Shown: one piece after another, positions 28,221 to 37,756 of the stretch
Numbering within the stretch: the first letter of the stretch is position 1
Layout: the number at the start of each line of letters is the position of its first letter
Assembly (NCBI RefSeq): GCF_001718415.1
Contig: NZ_CP013378.1
Location: 1,736,001-1,800,000, forward strand
From: Burkholderia pseudomultivorans
Lineage (GTDB): Bacteria; Pseudomonadota; Gammaproteobacteria; Burkholderiales; Burkholderiaceae
Direction: 5' to 3'
Length of the DNA stretch: 64,000 nucleotides
The notes under the pieces: model-generated
Told to the model about the DNA's origin: nothing
Seen by the model: the letters and a program-made list of their open reading frames with translations, nothing else
The model's database searches: none
Translations under genes and position numbers: made by a program

Positions 28221-28865
28221 TCATTCCGGTTCGGAAGGGGCGTTGGCCGCATCGACGAGCGCGCGCAACGCGGCGGCGTCCGCGCGGGCGACGCGGCCGC
28301 GCGCATCGGCCTTGACCGCGCCGCGCAGATCGTCGCTCGCATAGAGCGCGACATGGATGCCGATCGCATCCATGTCGCGGCGCGGGCGCCACAGGAAGCT
28401 CAGCGTCTCGACGTCGCCGCGGCCCGCGAAGTGCCGCGTCTCCGACACGTCGTACTGGACGTTCTGGTTCAGCAGGTAGATCGCGACGTCCTTCGGGTTG
28501 TCGGTGAAGGTCTGCAAATGGATGTCCGAATGCACGTTCGCGGTGCCGTTCAGCACGGCGCCCGTCACATACGGATTGAACTCGGCGAGCCGGCGCATCC
28601 AGTCGAGCGCGATTTCGCGCAGGTCGCGCAGCTCGTCCGGCTGCGTGTCGCTCTGGAACAGCGCCAGGTATTCGCGCAGTTCTTCCTCGATCAGGTCGTT
28701 ATCCGGCAGCCATTCGCCGGCAACGCGCGAATCGCCGAGCAGCTGGCGCGCCGCCTTGCGCTTGGCGGCGGCGTAGTCCAGCCCGTCCTCCGCGATCAGG
28801 CGCGCGGCGGACTGGGCGATTTCCTCGCGGACGCGCCGCGGATCGACAAGGGGTTTGCGAGACAT
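28221..28865 (-). CDS. Conserved protein of unknown function (nucleotidyltransferase-like)
   Basis: A 214-residue protein I recognise as a conserved Burkholderiales family without a secure function. Databases have sometimes labelled it UDP-N-acetylmuramate-alanine ligase, but it has no P-loop or Mur-ligase motif; that label probably comes from its divergent neighbour mpl. The centre VTGAVLNGTANVHSDIHLQTFTDNPKDV (about 105-132), cited here in part as VLNGTANVHSDIHLQ, resembles the G-x-D-h motif of nucleotidyltransferase folds, with Asp in HSDI. The N-terminus (EIAQSAARLIAEDGL) looks like a helical DNA-binding start. The ATG at 28865 gives MSRKPLVDPRRV; it is divergent from mpl and upstream of the thioredoxin. 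Confidence 0.65.
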   Translation of the reverse strand: MSRKPLVDPRRVREEIAQSAARLIAEDGLDYAAAKRKAARQLLGDSRVAGEWLPDNDLIEEELREYLALFQSDTQPDELRDLREIALDWMRRLAEFNPYVTGAVLNGTANVHSDIHLQTFTDNPKDVAIYLLNQNVQYDVSETRHFAGRGDVETLSFLWRPRRDMDAIGIHVALYASDDLRGAVKADARGRVARADAAALRALVDAANAPSEPE

Positions 28866-29108
28866 GATCCGGCAATCATACTCGATCGCCGCAGCGCCCG
28901 AACGCGGTGCGGCCGTGCGTCGCCCGCCGCACCGGCGGCGCTCGCGCACAGCGTTCGGGCCGCCGGGCACGGCAGGCCGTCAGTTACAATGGCATTCTTT
29001 GTGTCGCGGCGAGCGTCGTGGGCCGGTGCCGGCCGCGCGGCCCGTCAGGCGCGGCGCAGACCATCCTTTCCGAATCGACGGCGCCCGGCGGCGCGAAAGC
29101 ATTCATCT

Positions 29109-30494
29109 ATGCACATCCACATTCTAGGCATCTGCGGCACCTTCATGGGCGGTCTCGCCGTACTCGCGCGCGAGGCGGGCCACACGGTGACGGGGTGCGA
29201 CGCGGGCGTCTATCCGCCGATGAGCACGCAGCTCGAGGCGCAGGGCATCACGCTGATCGAGGGCTACGGCGCCGAACAGCTCGACCTGAAACCCGACCTG
29301 TTCGTGATCGGCAACGTCGTCACGCGCGGCAACCCGCTGATGGAAGCGATCCTCGATGGCGGGCTGCCGTACGTGTCGGGCCCGCAATGGCTCGGCGAGC
29401 ACGTGCTGGCCGGCAAGTGGGTGCTGGCGGTCGCCGGCACGCACGGCAAGACGACCACCTCGTCGATGCTCGCATGGCTGCTGGAGGACGCCGGCCTGAA
29501 CCCGGGCTTCCTGATCGGCGGCGTGCCGCTGAATTTCGGCGTCTCGGCGCGGCTCACCGATTCCAGCTTCTTCGTGATCGAGGCCGACGAATACGACACC
29601 GCGTTCTTCGACAAGCGCTCGAAGTTCGTCCACTACCGGCCGCGCACCGCGGTGCTGAACAACCTCGAATTCGATCACGCCGACATCTTCCCCGATCTCG
29701 CCGCGATCGAGACGCAATTCCACCATCTGGTGCGCACCGTCCCGGGCATCGGCCGGATCGTCACGAACGGCCGCGCCGACGCGCTCGATCGCGTGCTGGC
29801 GCGCGGCTGCTGGAGCGAGGTCGAGCGCTTCGGCGTCGACGGCGGCTGGCAGGCGCTGCCCGCCGAGGACGGCGTGCCGGTCGACGAATGCTTCGCGGTG
29901 TATTCGCTGGGGCAGCGCGTCGGCGAAGTGGCGTGGCAGGTGCAGGGCGAGCACAACCGGATGAACGCGCTGGCGGCGATCGCGGCCGCGCGCCACGTCG
30001 GCGTGCCGCCCGCGCAGGCCGCCGCGTCGCTCGCGTCGTTCCGCAACGTGAAGCGGCGCATGGAAGTGCGCGGCAGCGTGAACGGCGTGACCGTCTACGA
30101 CGACTTCGCGCACCATCCGACCGCAATCGAAACCACGATCGCCGGCCTTCGTGCGCGCATCGGCCGTCAAAACACCCGGATTCTCGCCGTGCTCGAGCCG
30201 CGTTCGAACACGATGAAGCTCGGCGTGATGAAGTCGCAGCTGCCGGCGAGCCTCGCCGATGCCGATCTCGTGTTCGGCTACGGCGCGCCGTCCGGACGCG
30301 ACGCGCTCGGCTGGAATCTCGGCGAGGCGCTCGCGCCGCTCGGCGACAAGGCGCAGGCGTTCGGCGATCTGCACCTGCTGGTGAAGGCCGTCGTCGAAGC
30401 CGCGCGCCCCGGCGACCAGGTGCTCGTGATGAGCAACGGCGGCTTCGGCGGCGTGCACCAGAAGCTGCTCGACGCGCTCGGGAGCCGCGCGTGA
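29109..30494 (+). CDS. mpl: UDP-MurNAc:L-Ala-gamma-D-Glu-meso-DAP ligase (peptidoglycan recycling)
   Basis: A 461-residue Mur-ligase family enzyme that attaches recovered tripeptide to UDP-MurNAc. The start MHIHILGICGTFMGGLAVLA replaces the GIGG of MurC by GICG, as in Mpl. The ATP loop is GTHGKTTTSSMLAW at about 110. The central EADEYDTAFFDKRSKF is also Mpl-like, and DDFAHHPTAIETTI is at about 340. It works in the same recycling pathway as ampD at 13.6 kb. The ATG at 29109 has no strong ribosome-binding site, but the frame start is fixed by homology. The yqiA-like gene overlaps its stop. Confidence 0.95.
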   Translation: MHIHILGICGTFMGGLAVLAREAGHTVTGCDAGVYPPMSTQLEAQGITLIEGYGAEQLDLKPDLFVIGNVVTRGNPLMEAILDGGLPYVSGPQWLGEHVLAGKWVLAVAGTHGKTTTSSMLAWLLEDAGLNPGFLIGGVPLNFGVSARLTDSSFFVIEADEYDTAFFDKRSKFVHYRPRTAVLNNLEFDHADIFPDLAAIETQFHHLVRTVPGIGRIVTNGRADALDRVLARGCWSEVERFGVDGGWQALPAEDGVPVDECFAVYSLGQRVGEVAWQVQGEHNRMNALAAIAAARHVGVPPAQAAASLASFRNVKRRMEVRGSVNGVTVYDDFAHHPTAIETTIAGLRARIGRQNTRILAVLEPRSNTMKLGVMKSQLPASLADADLVFGYGAPSGRDALGWNLGEALAPLGDKAQAFGDLHLLVKAVVEAARPGDQVLVMSNGGFGGVHQKLLDALGSRA

Positions 30495-31060
30495 TTCTCT
30501 ATCTGCACGGTTTCCGGTCGTCGCCGGCGTCGCAGAAGTCGCAACTGCTCGCCGCGCGCATGACCGCGCTCGGCCGCGCGGACGAATGGCGCTGCCCGTC
30601 GCTGTCGGTGTCGCCGCTCGAAGCGGTCGCGCTCGCCGAGGCGCAGGTCGCCGGCGCGCAGGACGTGACGGTGATCGGCAGCTCGCTCGGCGGCTACTAC
30701 GCGACCTGGCTCGCGGAAAAGCACGGCTGGAAGGCCGTGCTGCTGAATCCGGCGATCGTCCCGCAGCGCGATCTCGAGCAGTATCTCGGCGAACAGCCGC
30801 TGTACCACGGCGGCGGCTCGATCGTCGTCGAGCGCCGTCACCTGCACGAGCTCGACGCGCTGCGCGTGCCGGCGATCACGCGCGCCGAACGCTACTATCT
30901 GTTCGCGGCGACCGGCGACGAAGTGCTCGACTATCGCGAGATGCTCGCCCATTACCCCGGCGCGAAAACGCGCGTGATCGAAGGCAGCGATCACGGCATC
31001 AGCGAATTTGCCGACTATGTCGACGACGTTCTCGCATTCTGCGACGAAAAGACGACATGA
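30491..31060 (+). CDS. YqiA-type alpha/beta-hydrolase esterase
   Basis: A 189-residue small alpha/beta hydrolase. It starts with VILYLHGFRSSPASQKSQLL, the YqiA/UPF0227 N-terminus, with the nucleophile in GSSLGG at about residue 60 and the likely catalytic His in GSDHGISEF near residue 165; the acid is probably the Asp in ATGDEVLDY. E. coli YqiA hydrolyses palmitoyl-CoA and p-nitrophenyl esters. The true substrate is unknown. The GTG start shares four bases with the mpl stop (GTGA), so the two are translationally coupled. Confidence 0.85.
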   Translation: MILYLHGFRSSPASQKSQLLAARMTALGRADEWRCPSLSVSPLEAVALAEAQVAGAQDVTVIGSSLGGYYATWLAEKHGWKAVLLNPAIVPQRDLEQYLGEQPLYHGGGSIVVERRHLHELDALRVPAITRAERYYLFAATGDEVLDYREMLAHYPGAKTRVIEGSDHGISEFADYVDDVLAFCDEKTT

Positions 31061-31140
31061 TCCGGCCACGGGCCGATCGAATTCCCATCATCATGCGGCG
31101 CCGCCGAAGCGGCGTCCGGCAGTCTGAACGAGAGTACTGA

Positions 31141-33222
31141 GTGAACGTTTTCTTCGAGGAATCGGGCAGTTTCAAGGCGGGCAGCGTGCTGTCGCGCCAG
31201 GGCGACGCGTTTCAGGTCGAGTTGCCCGGCGGGCGGCGCGCGAAGGTGCGCGCGAAGGACGTGCTGATCGAATTCGAGAAGCCGGCCGCGAGCGAGCTGA
31301 TGCAGGAGGCCGATGCGGCCGCGCAGCAGATCGATCTGGATTTCCTGTGGGAATGCGCGCCGGCCGACGAATTCGCGTACACGGCGCTGGCCGAAGAGTA
31401 TTTCGGCGCGACCTACGGCCCGGTCGAGCGCGCGGCGCTCGTGCTGCGGCTGCACGGCTCGCCCGTCTACTTCCGCCGCAAGGGGCGCGGCCAGTACCAG
31501 CGCGCGCCGGAGGAACAGCTGAAGATGGCGCTCGCGTCGCTCGAGCGCAAGCGCCAGCAGGCGCTGGTGCAGGCGCAGTACGAGGAAGAACTGAAGGCCG
31601 GCAAGCTGCCGGAGGCGTTCGCGGGCAAGGTGCTCGGGCTGCTGACGCGCCCGGACAAGAACGCGATCGAATACAAGGCGATGGAAGCGGCGGCCGGCGC
31701 GCGCGGCGTGTCGCCGGCGCGGCTGATGCTCGACTGCGGCGGCATCGAGTCGCCGCGCGCGCTGCACGAGGCGCGCTTTCTCGCCGAATTCTTCCCGCAC
31801 GGCACCGGCTTTCCGCCCGTCACCGTCGGCCCGCTGCCGGACGACCTGCCGCGCGCGGACGTCGAGGCGTTCTCGATCGACGACATCACGACCACCGAAA
31901 TCGACGATGCGTTCTCGGTCGAGCACCTGTCCGACGGTCGCGTGCGCGTCGGCGTGCACATCGCGGCGCCGGCGCTCGGCATCGTGCGCGGCGACGCGGT
32001 CGACGCGATCGCGCGCGCGCGCCTGTCGACCGTCTACATGCCGGGCGACAAGATCACGATGCTGCCGGACGACGTCGTCGACGTGTTCACGCTGAAGGAG
32101 GGCGACTATCGCCCGGCGCTGTCGCTGTACATCATCGTCAACCGCGACACGCAGGAGATCGTCGCGAACGAGACGCGCGCCGAGCTCGTCTACGTGAAGA
32201 ACAACCTGCGCCACAACACGCTCGACGAGCTCGTCACCGAGGAGACGCTCGCGGCCGGCACCGGCGACTATCCGCACAAGGACGACATCGCGGTGCTGTG
32301 GCCGCTCGCGCAGGCGCTGTTCGAGAAGCGCCAGCAGGCGCGGGCGGGCTACGGGCTCAAGCGCGAGGTGCAGCGCAACACCGACTACAACTTCTACGTC
32401 GAAGGCGAGCACGTGACGATCACGCCGCGCCGTCGCGGCTCGCCGCTCGACCTGATCGTGTCGGAGCTCGCGATCCTCGCGAACTCGACCTGGGGCGCGT
32501 TCCTGCACGATCACACGGTGCCGGGCATCTATCGTTCGCAGCGCGGTTTCGGCACGCCGGGCCCGAAGCGCACGCGGATGCAGACGACGGCCGCGCCGCA
32601 CGAAGGCCTCGGCGTGCCGCAGTATGCGTGGAGCACGTCGCCGCTGCGCCGCTACGTCGACCTCGTGAACCAGTGGCAGCTGCTCGCGTGCGTGCAGCAC
32701 GGCGTCACCGCGAAGCTGGCCGCGCCGTTCAAGCCGAAGGATGCGGACCTGTACGCGGTCGTGCAGGGCTTCGACGACACGTATTCCGCCTACGCCGACT
32801 ATCAGCGCCGGATGGAATACTTCTGGTGCCTGCGCTGGCTCGCGCAGGAGCAGAAGAAGCAGGTCGTCGCGAGCGTCGTGAAGGGCGATCTCGTGCGCCT
32901 CGAGGAAATTCCGCTGCTGCTGCACGTGCCGGGGCTCGGCGTGCATGCGCGCGGCACGCGCGTGCTGCTCGACGTGATGTCGCTCGACGAGCTGACGATC
33001 GAGGCGTCGGTGCGGCTGCTGAACGTGCTCGATGCGCCGACCGTGACGAGCGGCGACGCGGCCGACGACGAAGAGGAAGCCGAAGGCGGCGACGACACGC
33101 TGATCGACGCGCCGGACGAGTCGGCGCAGGCCGAGGCCGAAGCGCTGGCCGAATCGGACGATGCGTCGGCCGGCGAGGGCGGCGACGCCGCGAACGGCAA
33201 CCCGCAGGAGCGCGCATCATGA
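31141..33222 (+). CDS. RNase II/RNB family exoribonuclease
   Basis: A 693-residue protein with a central RNB domain that degrades RNA 3' to 5'. The catalytic motif is [19 protein letters not shown] (about residues 245-263), where the Asp residues bind magnesium. [17 protein letters not shown] and [15 protein letters not shown] are the other RNB signatures. The N-terminal 150 residues are not the two cold-shock domains of E. coli RNase II, and no S1 domain is evident. The last 45 residues are very acidic ([12 protein letters not shown]). This VacB-like branch is common in beta-proteobacteria. The GTG start at 31141 begins [14 protein letters not shown]; aroE overlaps its stop by four bases. 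Confidence 0.88.
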   Translation: MNVFFEESGSFKAGSVLSRQGDAFQVELPGGRRAKVRAKDVLIEFEKPAASELMQEADAAAQQIDLDFLWECAPADEFAYTALAEEYFGATYGPVERAALVLRLHGSPVYFRRKGRGQYQRAPEEQLKMALASLERKRQQALVQAQYEEELKAGKLPEAFAGKVLGLLTRPDKNAIEYKAMEAAAGARGVSPARLMLDCGGIESPRALHEARFLAEFFPHGTGFPPVTVGPLPDDLPRADVEAFSIDDITTTEIDDAFSVEHLSDGRVRVGVHIAAPALGIVRGDAVDAIARARLSTVYMPGDKITMLPDDVVDVFTLKEGDYRPALSLYIIVNRDTQEIVANETRAELVYVKNNLRHNTLDELVTEETLAAGTGDYPHKDDIAVLWPLAQALFEKRQQARAGYGLKREVQRNTDYNFYVEGEHVTITPRRRGSPLDLIVSELAILANSTWGAFLHDHTVPGIYRSQRGFGTPGPKRTRMQTTAAPHEGLGVPQYAWSTSPLRRYVDLVNQWQLLACVQHGVTAKLAAPFKPKDADLYAVVQGFDDTYSAYADYQRRMEYFWCLRWLAQEQKKQVVASVVKGDLVRLEEIPLLLHVPGLGVHARGTRVLLDVMSLDELTIEASVRLLNVLDAPTVTSGDAADDEEEAEGGDDTLIDAPDESAQAEAEALAESDDASAGEGGDAANGNPQERAS

Positions 33223-34085
33223 GCACGGTCGCGTCGACGAGCGGCGCCGACCGCTACGTGGTGTTCGGCAATCCGGTGGCGCACAGCAAGTCGCCGTTCA
33301 TTCATGCGCAGTTCGCCGCGCAGACGGGCGAGTCGATCGAGTACACGCACCGGCTCGCGCCGCTCGACGGGTTCGAGGCGGCCGTGCGCGCATTCGTCGC
33401 CGAAGGCGGCCGCGGCGCGAACGTGACCGTGCCGTTCAAGCTGGAGGCGCACGCGCTTGCCGATACGCTGTCGCCGCGCGCGGCGGCCGCGGGCGCGGTG
33501 AATACGCTGCGCATCGACGCCGACGGCCGCATTTACGGCGACAACACCGACGGCGTCGGTCTCGTGCGCGACATCGAATCGAACCTCGGCGTGTCGCTCG
33601 CGGGTGCGCGCATCCTGCTGCTCGGCGCAGGCGGCGCCGCGCGCGGCGTGGTGCTGCCGATGCTCGATCGTGCGCCGCTGTCGATCACGATCGTGAACCG
33701 CACCGCAGGCAAGGCCGAGGCGCTGGTCAGCCAGTTCATGCAGGCCGCGCACGATGCGGGCTGCACGCTCGCGGGCGGCGGCCCGGGCGAAGTGCGCGCG
33801 GCGCCGTACGACGTGATCGTCAACGCGACGGCCGGCAGCCTCGACGCGGCGCTGCCGGAGTGCGACCCGGCCGCGTTCGGCGCGGGCACGCTCGCGTACG
33901 ACATGATGTACGGCGCGCAGCCGACCGTGTTCATGCAGCACGCGGCCTCGCTCGGCGCACGCACCGCCGACGGGCTCGGGATGCTGGTCGAGCAGGCGGC
34001 CGAATCGTTCCTGCTGTGGCGCGGCGTGCGTCCCGACGGCGCGCCCGTGCTCGCGGCGCTGCGCCAGGCGCTCGCGGCGGGCTGA
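33219..34085 (+). CDS. aroE: Shikimate dehydrogenase
   Basis: A 288-residue NADP-dependent enzyme converting 3-dehydroshikimate to shikimate. The substrate site is visible as [16 protein letters not shown] (about 17), [15 protein letters not shown] with the catalytic Lys at about 77, and [11 protein letters not shown] (about 108). The nucleotide loop is [14 protein letters not shown] at about 132, followed by [10 protein letters not shown], which suits NADP. It starts in ATGA overlap with the RNB gene and is followed by mtgA after 13 bases, so RNB-aroE-mtgA appear to be one operon. Confidence 0.97.
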   Translation: MSTVASTSGADRYVVFGNPVAHSKSPFIHAQFAAQTGESIEYTHRLAPLDGFEAAVRAFVAEGGRGANVTVPFKLEAHALADTLSPRAAAAGAVNTLRIDADGRIYGDNTDGVGLVRDIESNLGVSLAGARILLLGAGGAARGVVLPMLDRAPLSITIVNRTAGKAEALVSQFMQAAHDAGCTLAGGGPGEVRAAPYDVIVNATAGSLDAALPECDPAAFGAGTLAYDMMYGAQPTVFMQHAASLGARTADGLGMLVEQAAESFLLWRGVRPDGAPVLAALRQALAAG

Positions 34086-34098
34086 GCGGAGCGCGGCA

Positions 34099-34836
34099 GT
34101 GGTGGCGGTCGGCGGTGCGGAACGCACGCGCAGGGTCAGCCTGACGCGCTGGGTCGTCTATGCGGGCTCGGTGTTCGCGGGCGCGTGGCTCGCGACGCAG
34201 CTGTTCTACGTCGTGCAGATCGCACTGTGGTCGGTCGTGAACCCGGGCTCGACCGCGTTCATGCGCACCGACGCATGGTGGCTGTCGCGCGACAATCCGC
34301 CCGCGCGGATCCAGCATCAATGGGTGCCGTACGACCAGATCTCGCGCAACCTGAAGCGCGCGTTGATCGCGTCGGAAGATTCGACCTTCGCGACCAACAA
34401 CGGCTACGACGTCGACGCGATCCTGCAGGCGTGGGAGAAGAACAAGGCGCGCGGCCGGATCGTCGCGGGCGGTTCGACGATCACGCAGCAGCTCGCGCGC
34501 AACCTGTTCCTGTCGCGCGAGAAGAGCTACATCCGCAAGGGGCAGGAACTGATCATCACGTGGATGCTCGAAGCGCTGCTCGACAAGGAACGGATCTTCG
34601 AGATCTACCTGAACTCCGTCGAATGGGGGCGCGGCGTGTACGGCGCCGAGGCTGCCGCGCGCTATTACTACAAGATTCCCGCGAGCCGGCTCGGCGCATG
34701 GCAGTCCGCACGTCTCGCGGTGATGCTGCCCAAGCCGCGCTGGTTCGACGCGCATCGCGGTTCGGCCTATCAGGCGCAGCGCGCGGCCGTCATCGCGCGC
34801 CGGATGGGCGCGGCCGCGCTGCCTCAATCCGAATGA
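34099..34836 (+). CDS. mtgA: Monofunctional biosynthetic peptidoglycan transglycosylase
   Basis: A 245-residue GT51 glycosyltransferase that polymerises lipid II into glycan chains without transpeptidation. A membrane anchor spans about residues 14-40 ([21 protein letters not shown] in part). The GT51 motifs follow: [18 protein letters not shown] (catalytic Glu in EDS), [16 protein letters not shown] and [22 protein letters not shown] in part. The GTG at 34099 is the likely start, since the preceding bases are the aroE stop region. Cell wall genes mpl and mtgA flank aroE and the RNB gene here. Confidence 0.96.
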   Translation: MVAVGGAERTRRVSLTRWVVYAGSVFAGAWLATQLFYVVQIALWSVVNPGSTAFMRTDAWWLSRDNPPARIQHQWVPYDQISRNLKRALIASEDSTFATNNGYDVDAILQAWEKNKARGRIVAGGSTITQQLARNLFLSREKSYIRKGQELIITWMLEALLDKERIFEIYLNSVEWGRGVYGAEAAARYYYKIPASRLGAWQSARLAVMLPKPRWFDAHRGSAYQAQRAAVIARRMGAAALPQSE

Positions 34837-35276
34837 GCGCATGAGCGGGCGGCGCGCCCGCGCCGCCGCATTGCCCGTTTCTCCGTCCGTGCGCCGTTGC
34901 TGCGCCGCAGCGCATTCGTGTCGCGCGCATATGGGGCCACATTCTTTAGACGAAATCGTCTATTTCGCATTGCCGAGCAATACCGGCGAGCATTCGATTT
35001 TGTTGACCGAAACCGGCTGAAATCACAGGATTTTTAGTGCCTGCAGATAAACGCCGGCACGTGCCGAAAGCTGTTTGAAATTACACGTTTCGGCATTCGA
35101 AGTACTTCTGTAAGGTGTGCGCCGCACCCACGTCCGCGCAAATATTTCAAAATTTTTCAAAGCTGACGCGCTCCCGTATATTGGCCCTGCCTCGGCCTAT
35201 CGGCCGTGACATCGAGGCGGGGGGCGGCTTATCGAGCCGCTCGACACGACAACATCCAAGAACAAGGAAAGCAACG
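34837..35276 (+). other. Intergenic region before the S10 carboxypeptidase gene, with inverted repeats
   Basis: This 440-base gap is clearly less GC-rich than its surroundings. It holds TAGACGA-AA-TCGTCTA (34947-34962), a perfect inverted repeat of operator size; TGCCGAAA (35062-35069) paired with TTTCGGCA (35088-35095); and the promoter given separately at 35154. No gene is supported here. The AT-richness and repeats suggest regulated transcription of the downstream gene. Confidence 0.55.
35154..35182 (+). promoter_or_regulatory. Candidate promoter of the S10 carboxypeptidase gene
   Basis: TTTTCA (35154-35159) and TATATT (35177-35182) are spaced by 17 bases and lie in an AT-rich tract, about 95 bases upstream of the ATG. 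Confidence 0.5.
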
Positions 35277-36884
35277 ATGCCGAAGCGCAAAGCGAAGCTG
35301 TTGTTGAGCGTGGTGTTTTCTTCGCTGATCCTGACGGCCTGCAACGACGACGTGACGTCGTCCGCGACGAGCGCCAACGACTCAGCCGATCCCGCCGCAC
35401 AGGCGGACAAGCCGTACAACGATCCGAACAGTTATTCGTCGAGCGGGAGCGCATCGCTCGATCCCGCCGCCGCGGTCGAGAAGGCCGCCGTCACGCACCA
35501 CCAGATCACGCTGAACGGCCAGACGATCCGCTACACGGCCACGGCCGGCCACCTCGTCGCGCGCAATCCGCAGACGGGCGCGCCCGAGGCGTCGTTCTTC
35601 TACGTCGCCTATACGGCCGACAACCAGCCCGCGGCGAAGCGCCCGGTCACGTTCCTGTACAACGGCGGCCCCGGCTCCGCATCGGTGTGGCTGCATCTCG
35701 GCTCGTTCGGCCCGAAGCGGATCCAGACTGGCGATCCGAACGCGGGCACCTCGACCTTTCCGTTCGTCGACAACGCGGAAAGCCTGCTCGACACGACCGA
35801 TCTCGTGTTCGTCGACGCGATCGGCACCGGCTATTCCGAAGCGATCGCGCCGAACACCAACCAGACGTTCTGGGGCGTCGACCAGGATGCCGGCGCGTTC
35901 CGCGATTTCGTGGTTCGCTACCTCGGCGTGAACCAGCGCAACGACTCGCCGAAATACCTGTTCGGCGAATCGTACGGCACGCCGCGCACCGACGTGCTCG
36001 CGAACCTGCTCGAGACGGCCGGCGTGAAGCTCGCGGGCATCGTGCTGCAGTCGTCGATCCTCGACTACAACGTGAACTGCGACATGGCGAGCGACTATAT
36101 CGGCAACTCGAACAACGGTTCGAGCCCGGTCAGCTGCGCGGGCTTCGTGCCGTCGTACGGCACCGTCGGCGCGTACTACCAGCTCGACAATCCGAATCCG
36201 CCGAGCCTGCCGCCGTATGCGGACCAGATGCGCCTGCTGACCGCCGGCAGCTACGTGCCGGCAGTGAACGCGTATCTGGCGAGCCATACGCCGCCGTCGC
36301 CGAGCCTCGTGACGACGATGACGAACGCGACCGGCGTGAAGGCGTCGCTGTGGAACGCGGACTTCAACGTGGTTCCGACCTTCTTCGACAACAGCTTCCA
36401 GCTGTCGCTGATCCCGGGCACGCTGATCGGCCGCTACGACGCGCGCGTGAACGTGCCGCTGTCGAGTCCGCTCGCCGCCGATGGCGACCCGTCGAGCACC
36501 TACATCACGAAGCCGTTCACCGACACGATCGGCAGCTATCTGCCGAACCAGCTGAAGTACAGCGCGCAGTCGGCCTACTCGGTCAGCAGCAACGCGATCA
36601 ACACCTGGGACTGGAGCCACGACGGCCTCTCGATGCCCGACACGATCCCCGATCTCGCCGCGGCGCTGACGCTGAATCCGTCGCTGAAGGTGCTGTCGCT
36701 GAACGGCTATCACGACATCGCGACGCCGTTCTACCAGACCGAGCTCGACCTCGCGCGGCTCGGCTCGCAGCCGAACCTGACGATCAAGGACTATCAGGGC
36801 GGACACATGGTCTATCTCGACGATACGTCGCGGCCGCAGGAGAAGGCGGATCTCGCGACCTTCTACAACACGGCCGCGCACTGA
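35277..36884 (+). CDS. S10 family serine carboxypeptidase-like lipoprotein
   Basis: A 535-residue exported lipoprotein with lipobox LTAC (Cys about 22), a Ser/Ala/Asp-rich spacer to about residue 65 and an alpha/beta hydrolase of the S10 carboxypeptidase family. The triad is visible: Ser232 in FGESYGTPR, Asp480 in GYHDIATP and His510 in GGHMVYLDD. The oxyanion segment YNGGPGSASVWLHLGSFGP at about 125 is the S10 hallmark. S10 enzymes are acid carboxypeptidases mainly of eukaryotes; bacterial members are fewer and their substrates unknown. The ATG at 35277 has AAGGAAAG upstream. A secreted EF-hand-like protein follows after 98 bases. Confidence 0.9.
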   Translation: MPKRKAKLLLSVVFSSLILTACNDDVTSSATSANDSADPAAQADKPYNDPNSYSSSGSASLDPAAAVEKAAVTHHQITLNGQTIRYTATAGHLVARNPQTGAPEASFFYVAYTADNQPAAKRPVTFLYNGGPGSASVWLHLGSFGPKRIQTGDPNAGTSTFPFVDNAESLLDTTDLVFVDAIGTGYSEAIAPNTNQTFWGVDQDAGAFRDFVVRYLGVNQRNDSPKYLFGESYGTPRTDVLANLLETAGVKLAGIVLQSSILDYNVNCDMASDYIGNSNNGSSPVSCAGFVPSYGTVGAYYQLDNPNPPSLPPYADQMRLLTAGSYVPAVNAYLASHTPPSPSLVTTMTNATGVKASLWNADFNVVPTFFDNSFQLSLIPGTLIGRYDARVNVPLSSPLAADGDPSSTYITKPFTDTIGSYLPNQLKYSAQSAYSVSSNAINTWDWSHDGLSMPDTIPDLAAALTLNPSLKVLSLNGYHDIATPFYQTELDLARLGSQPNLTIKDYQGGHMVYLDDTSRPQEKADLATFYNTAAH

Positions 36885-36982
36885 TGCAGCGCTGCGCCGG
36901 CCGCGGCGGCAACCTTCGGGCGAGATGCGTCCGAAAGCCGCGGGCCGGCCGTCGACGACCTCATTCCAGACTGGAGCCTGAC

Positions 36983-37384
36983 ATGAACCAACGTTTCATC
37001 GTCGCTGCCGTCGCGCTCGCAGGCGCGGCCGCCGCCTTTTCCGCATCCGCGTTCGCCCAGGCGAGCGACGCCGCCGCGCCGCAGCGTGCACGCCAGGCGC
37101 AGCTCGGCGATCCGTACGTGCCGCCCGCCGCGCGCCGGCCGACCGCCGGCACGCAGACGACCGGCGCCGCGCTGCACGCGCAGGTGGTGCGCAAGCTCGC
37201 GCGGCAGTTCGGCGCGGCCGATACGCAGAACACCGGTTCGATCACCGAAGCGCAGGCGCGCGCGGCCGGCCTCGGCTATGTCGCGAATCACTTCCGGCAG
37301 ATCGATGCGAGCGGCAGCGGCCGCGTGTCGTTCTCCGACGTGCAGCGCTACATGCAGGCGCGCAGCGCGAGCCAGCAGCAGTAA
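36983..37384 (+). CDS. Secreted EF-hand-like protein
   Basis: A 133-residue exported protein with a signal peptide ending near AFA (residue 25). The mature part has two calcium-binding-like loops: FGAADTQNTGSITEAQARAAG (about 73-93, shown here as AADTQNTGSITE) and RQIDASGSGRVSFSDVQRYM (about 106-125, in part DASGSGRVSFSD). Both follow the D-x-[ST/N]-x-[GS]-x-[IV]-x-x-x-[ED] order, but position 12 of the second loop is Asp, not Glu, so calcium affinity is uncertain. No partner is known. It may be co-transcribed with the carboxypeptidase. Confidence 0.8.
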   Translation: MNQRFIVAAVALAGAAAAFSASAFAQASDAAAPQRARQAQLGDPYVPPAARRPTAGTQTTGAALHAQVVRKLARQFGAADTQNTGSITEAQARAAGLGYVANHFRQIDASGSGRVSFSDVQRYMQARSASQQQ

Positions 37385-37540
37385 CGCCGGCGCGCGGCGC
37401 GCATGAGCAAACGGGGGCGGAACCTGCGGCGAGCGCGGGTTCCGCCCCCGCGCGCATCACGGACCTGCTTCCCGCCCGCCGCGCCGCGCGCGCCGCCGCT
37501 TTCGGCAGTTTTCTCATTATCTGGGCAACGCATTCAAATA

Positions 37541-37569
37541 TTGGAGGCGAGTGCGTGCGCTCCTACAAT
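37541..37569 (+). promoter_or_regulatory. Candidate promoter of the IclR-dgo-ABC sugar operon
   Basis: TTGGAG (37541-37546) and TACAAT (37564-37569) are spaced by 17 bases. Transcription would start near 37576, inside the inverted repeat that follows, about 177 bases before iclR. Confidence 0.6.
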
Positions 37570-37593
37570 CCGAAGCACATCGACAGCTTCGGA
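37569..37593. promoter_or_regulatory. Candidate operator at the sugar operon promoter
   Basis: TCCGAAGC (37569-37576) and GCTTCGGA (37586-37593) form a perfect 8-bp inverted repeat with a 9-base spacer covering the predicted start site. Position and size fit a repressor site, most simply for the adjacent IclR protein. A leader hairpin is the alternative. Confidence 0.5.
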
Positions 37594-37636
37594 CCCACGC
37601 ATCGCGCGGCGCCCGACGCACACGGAGACACATTCC

Positions 37637-37756
37637 ATGACGTTTGCCGGGCGCTTCCCTCGGTGCTTCGACCGCCGCGTCGCCGCGGCGCCGGACCTTG
37701 GCCCGGCGCGCGCGAATGCGGCTTCACCGATTTCGCTGAAGAAGCCCGCACCATGA
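37637..37756 (+). CDS. Possible 39-residue leader ORF coupled to iclR
   Basis: An ATG at 37637 has GGAG nine bases upstream, a better ribosome-binding site than iclR itself has. The frame codes for 39 residues (MTFAGRFPRCFDRRVAAAPD then more) and ends in TGA that overlaps the iclR ATG as ATGA. This geometry suggests translational coupling. I recognise no family and cannot exclude chance in GC-rich DNA. Confidence 0.35.
   Translation: MTFAGRFPRCFDRRVAAAPDLGPARANAASPISLKKPAP

Larger units (their letters stand above)
37385..37752 (+). other. Intergenic region before iclR: hairpin, promoter, operator and leader ORF
   Basis: The 368-base gap begins with a perfect 12-bp hairpin, GGGGGCGGAACC (37413-37424)/GGTTCCGCCCCC (37438-37449), which lacks a T-run but is likely to end the EF-hand transcript. 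The promoter, inverted repeat and small ORF that follow are given as separate entries. Confidence 0.6.

Noticed and set aside
28221..28865. Label UDP-N-acetylmuramate-alanine ligase for the unknown gene
   Set aside because: It lacks the ATP loop and length of Mur ligases; the label probably leaks from the divergent mpl gene.
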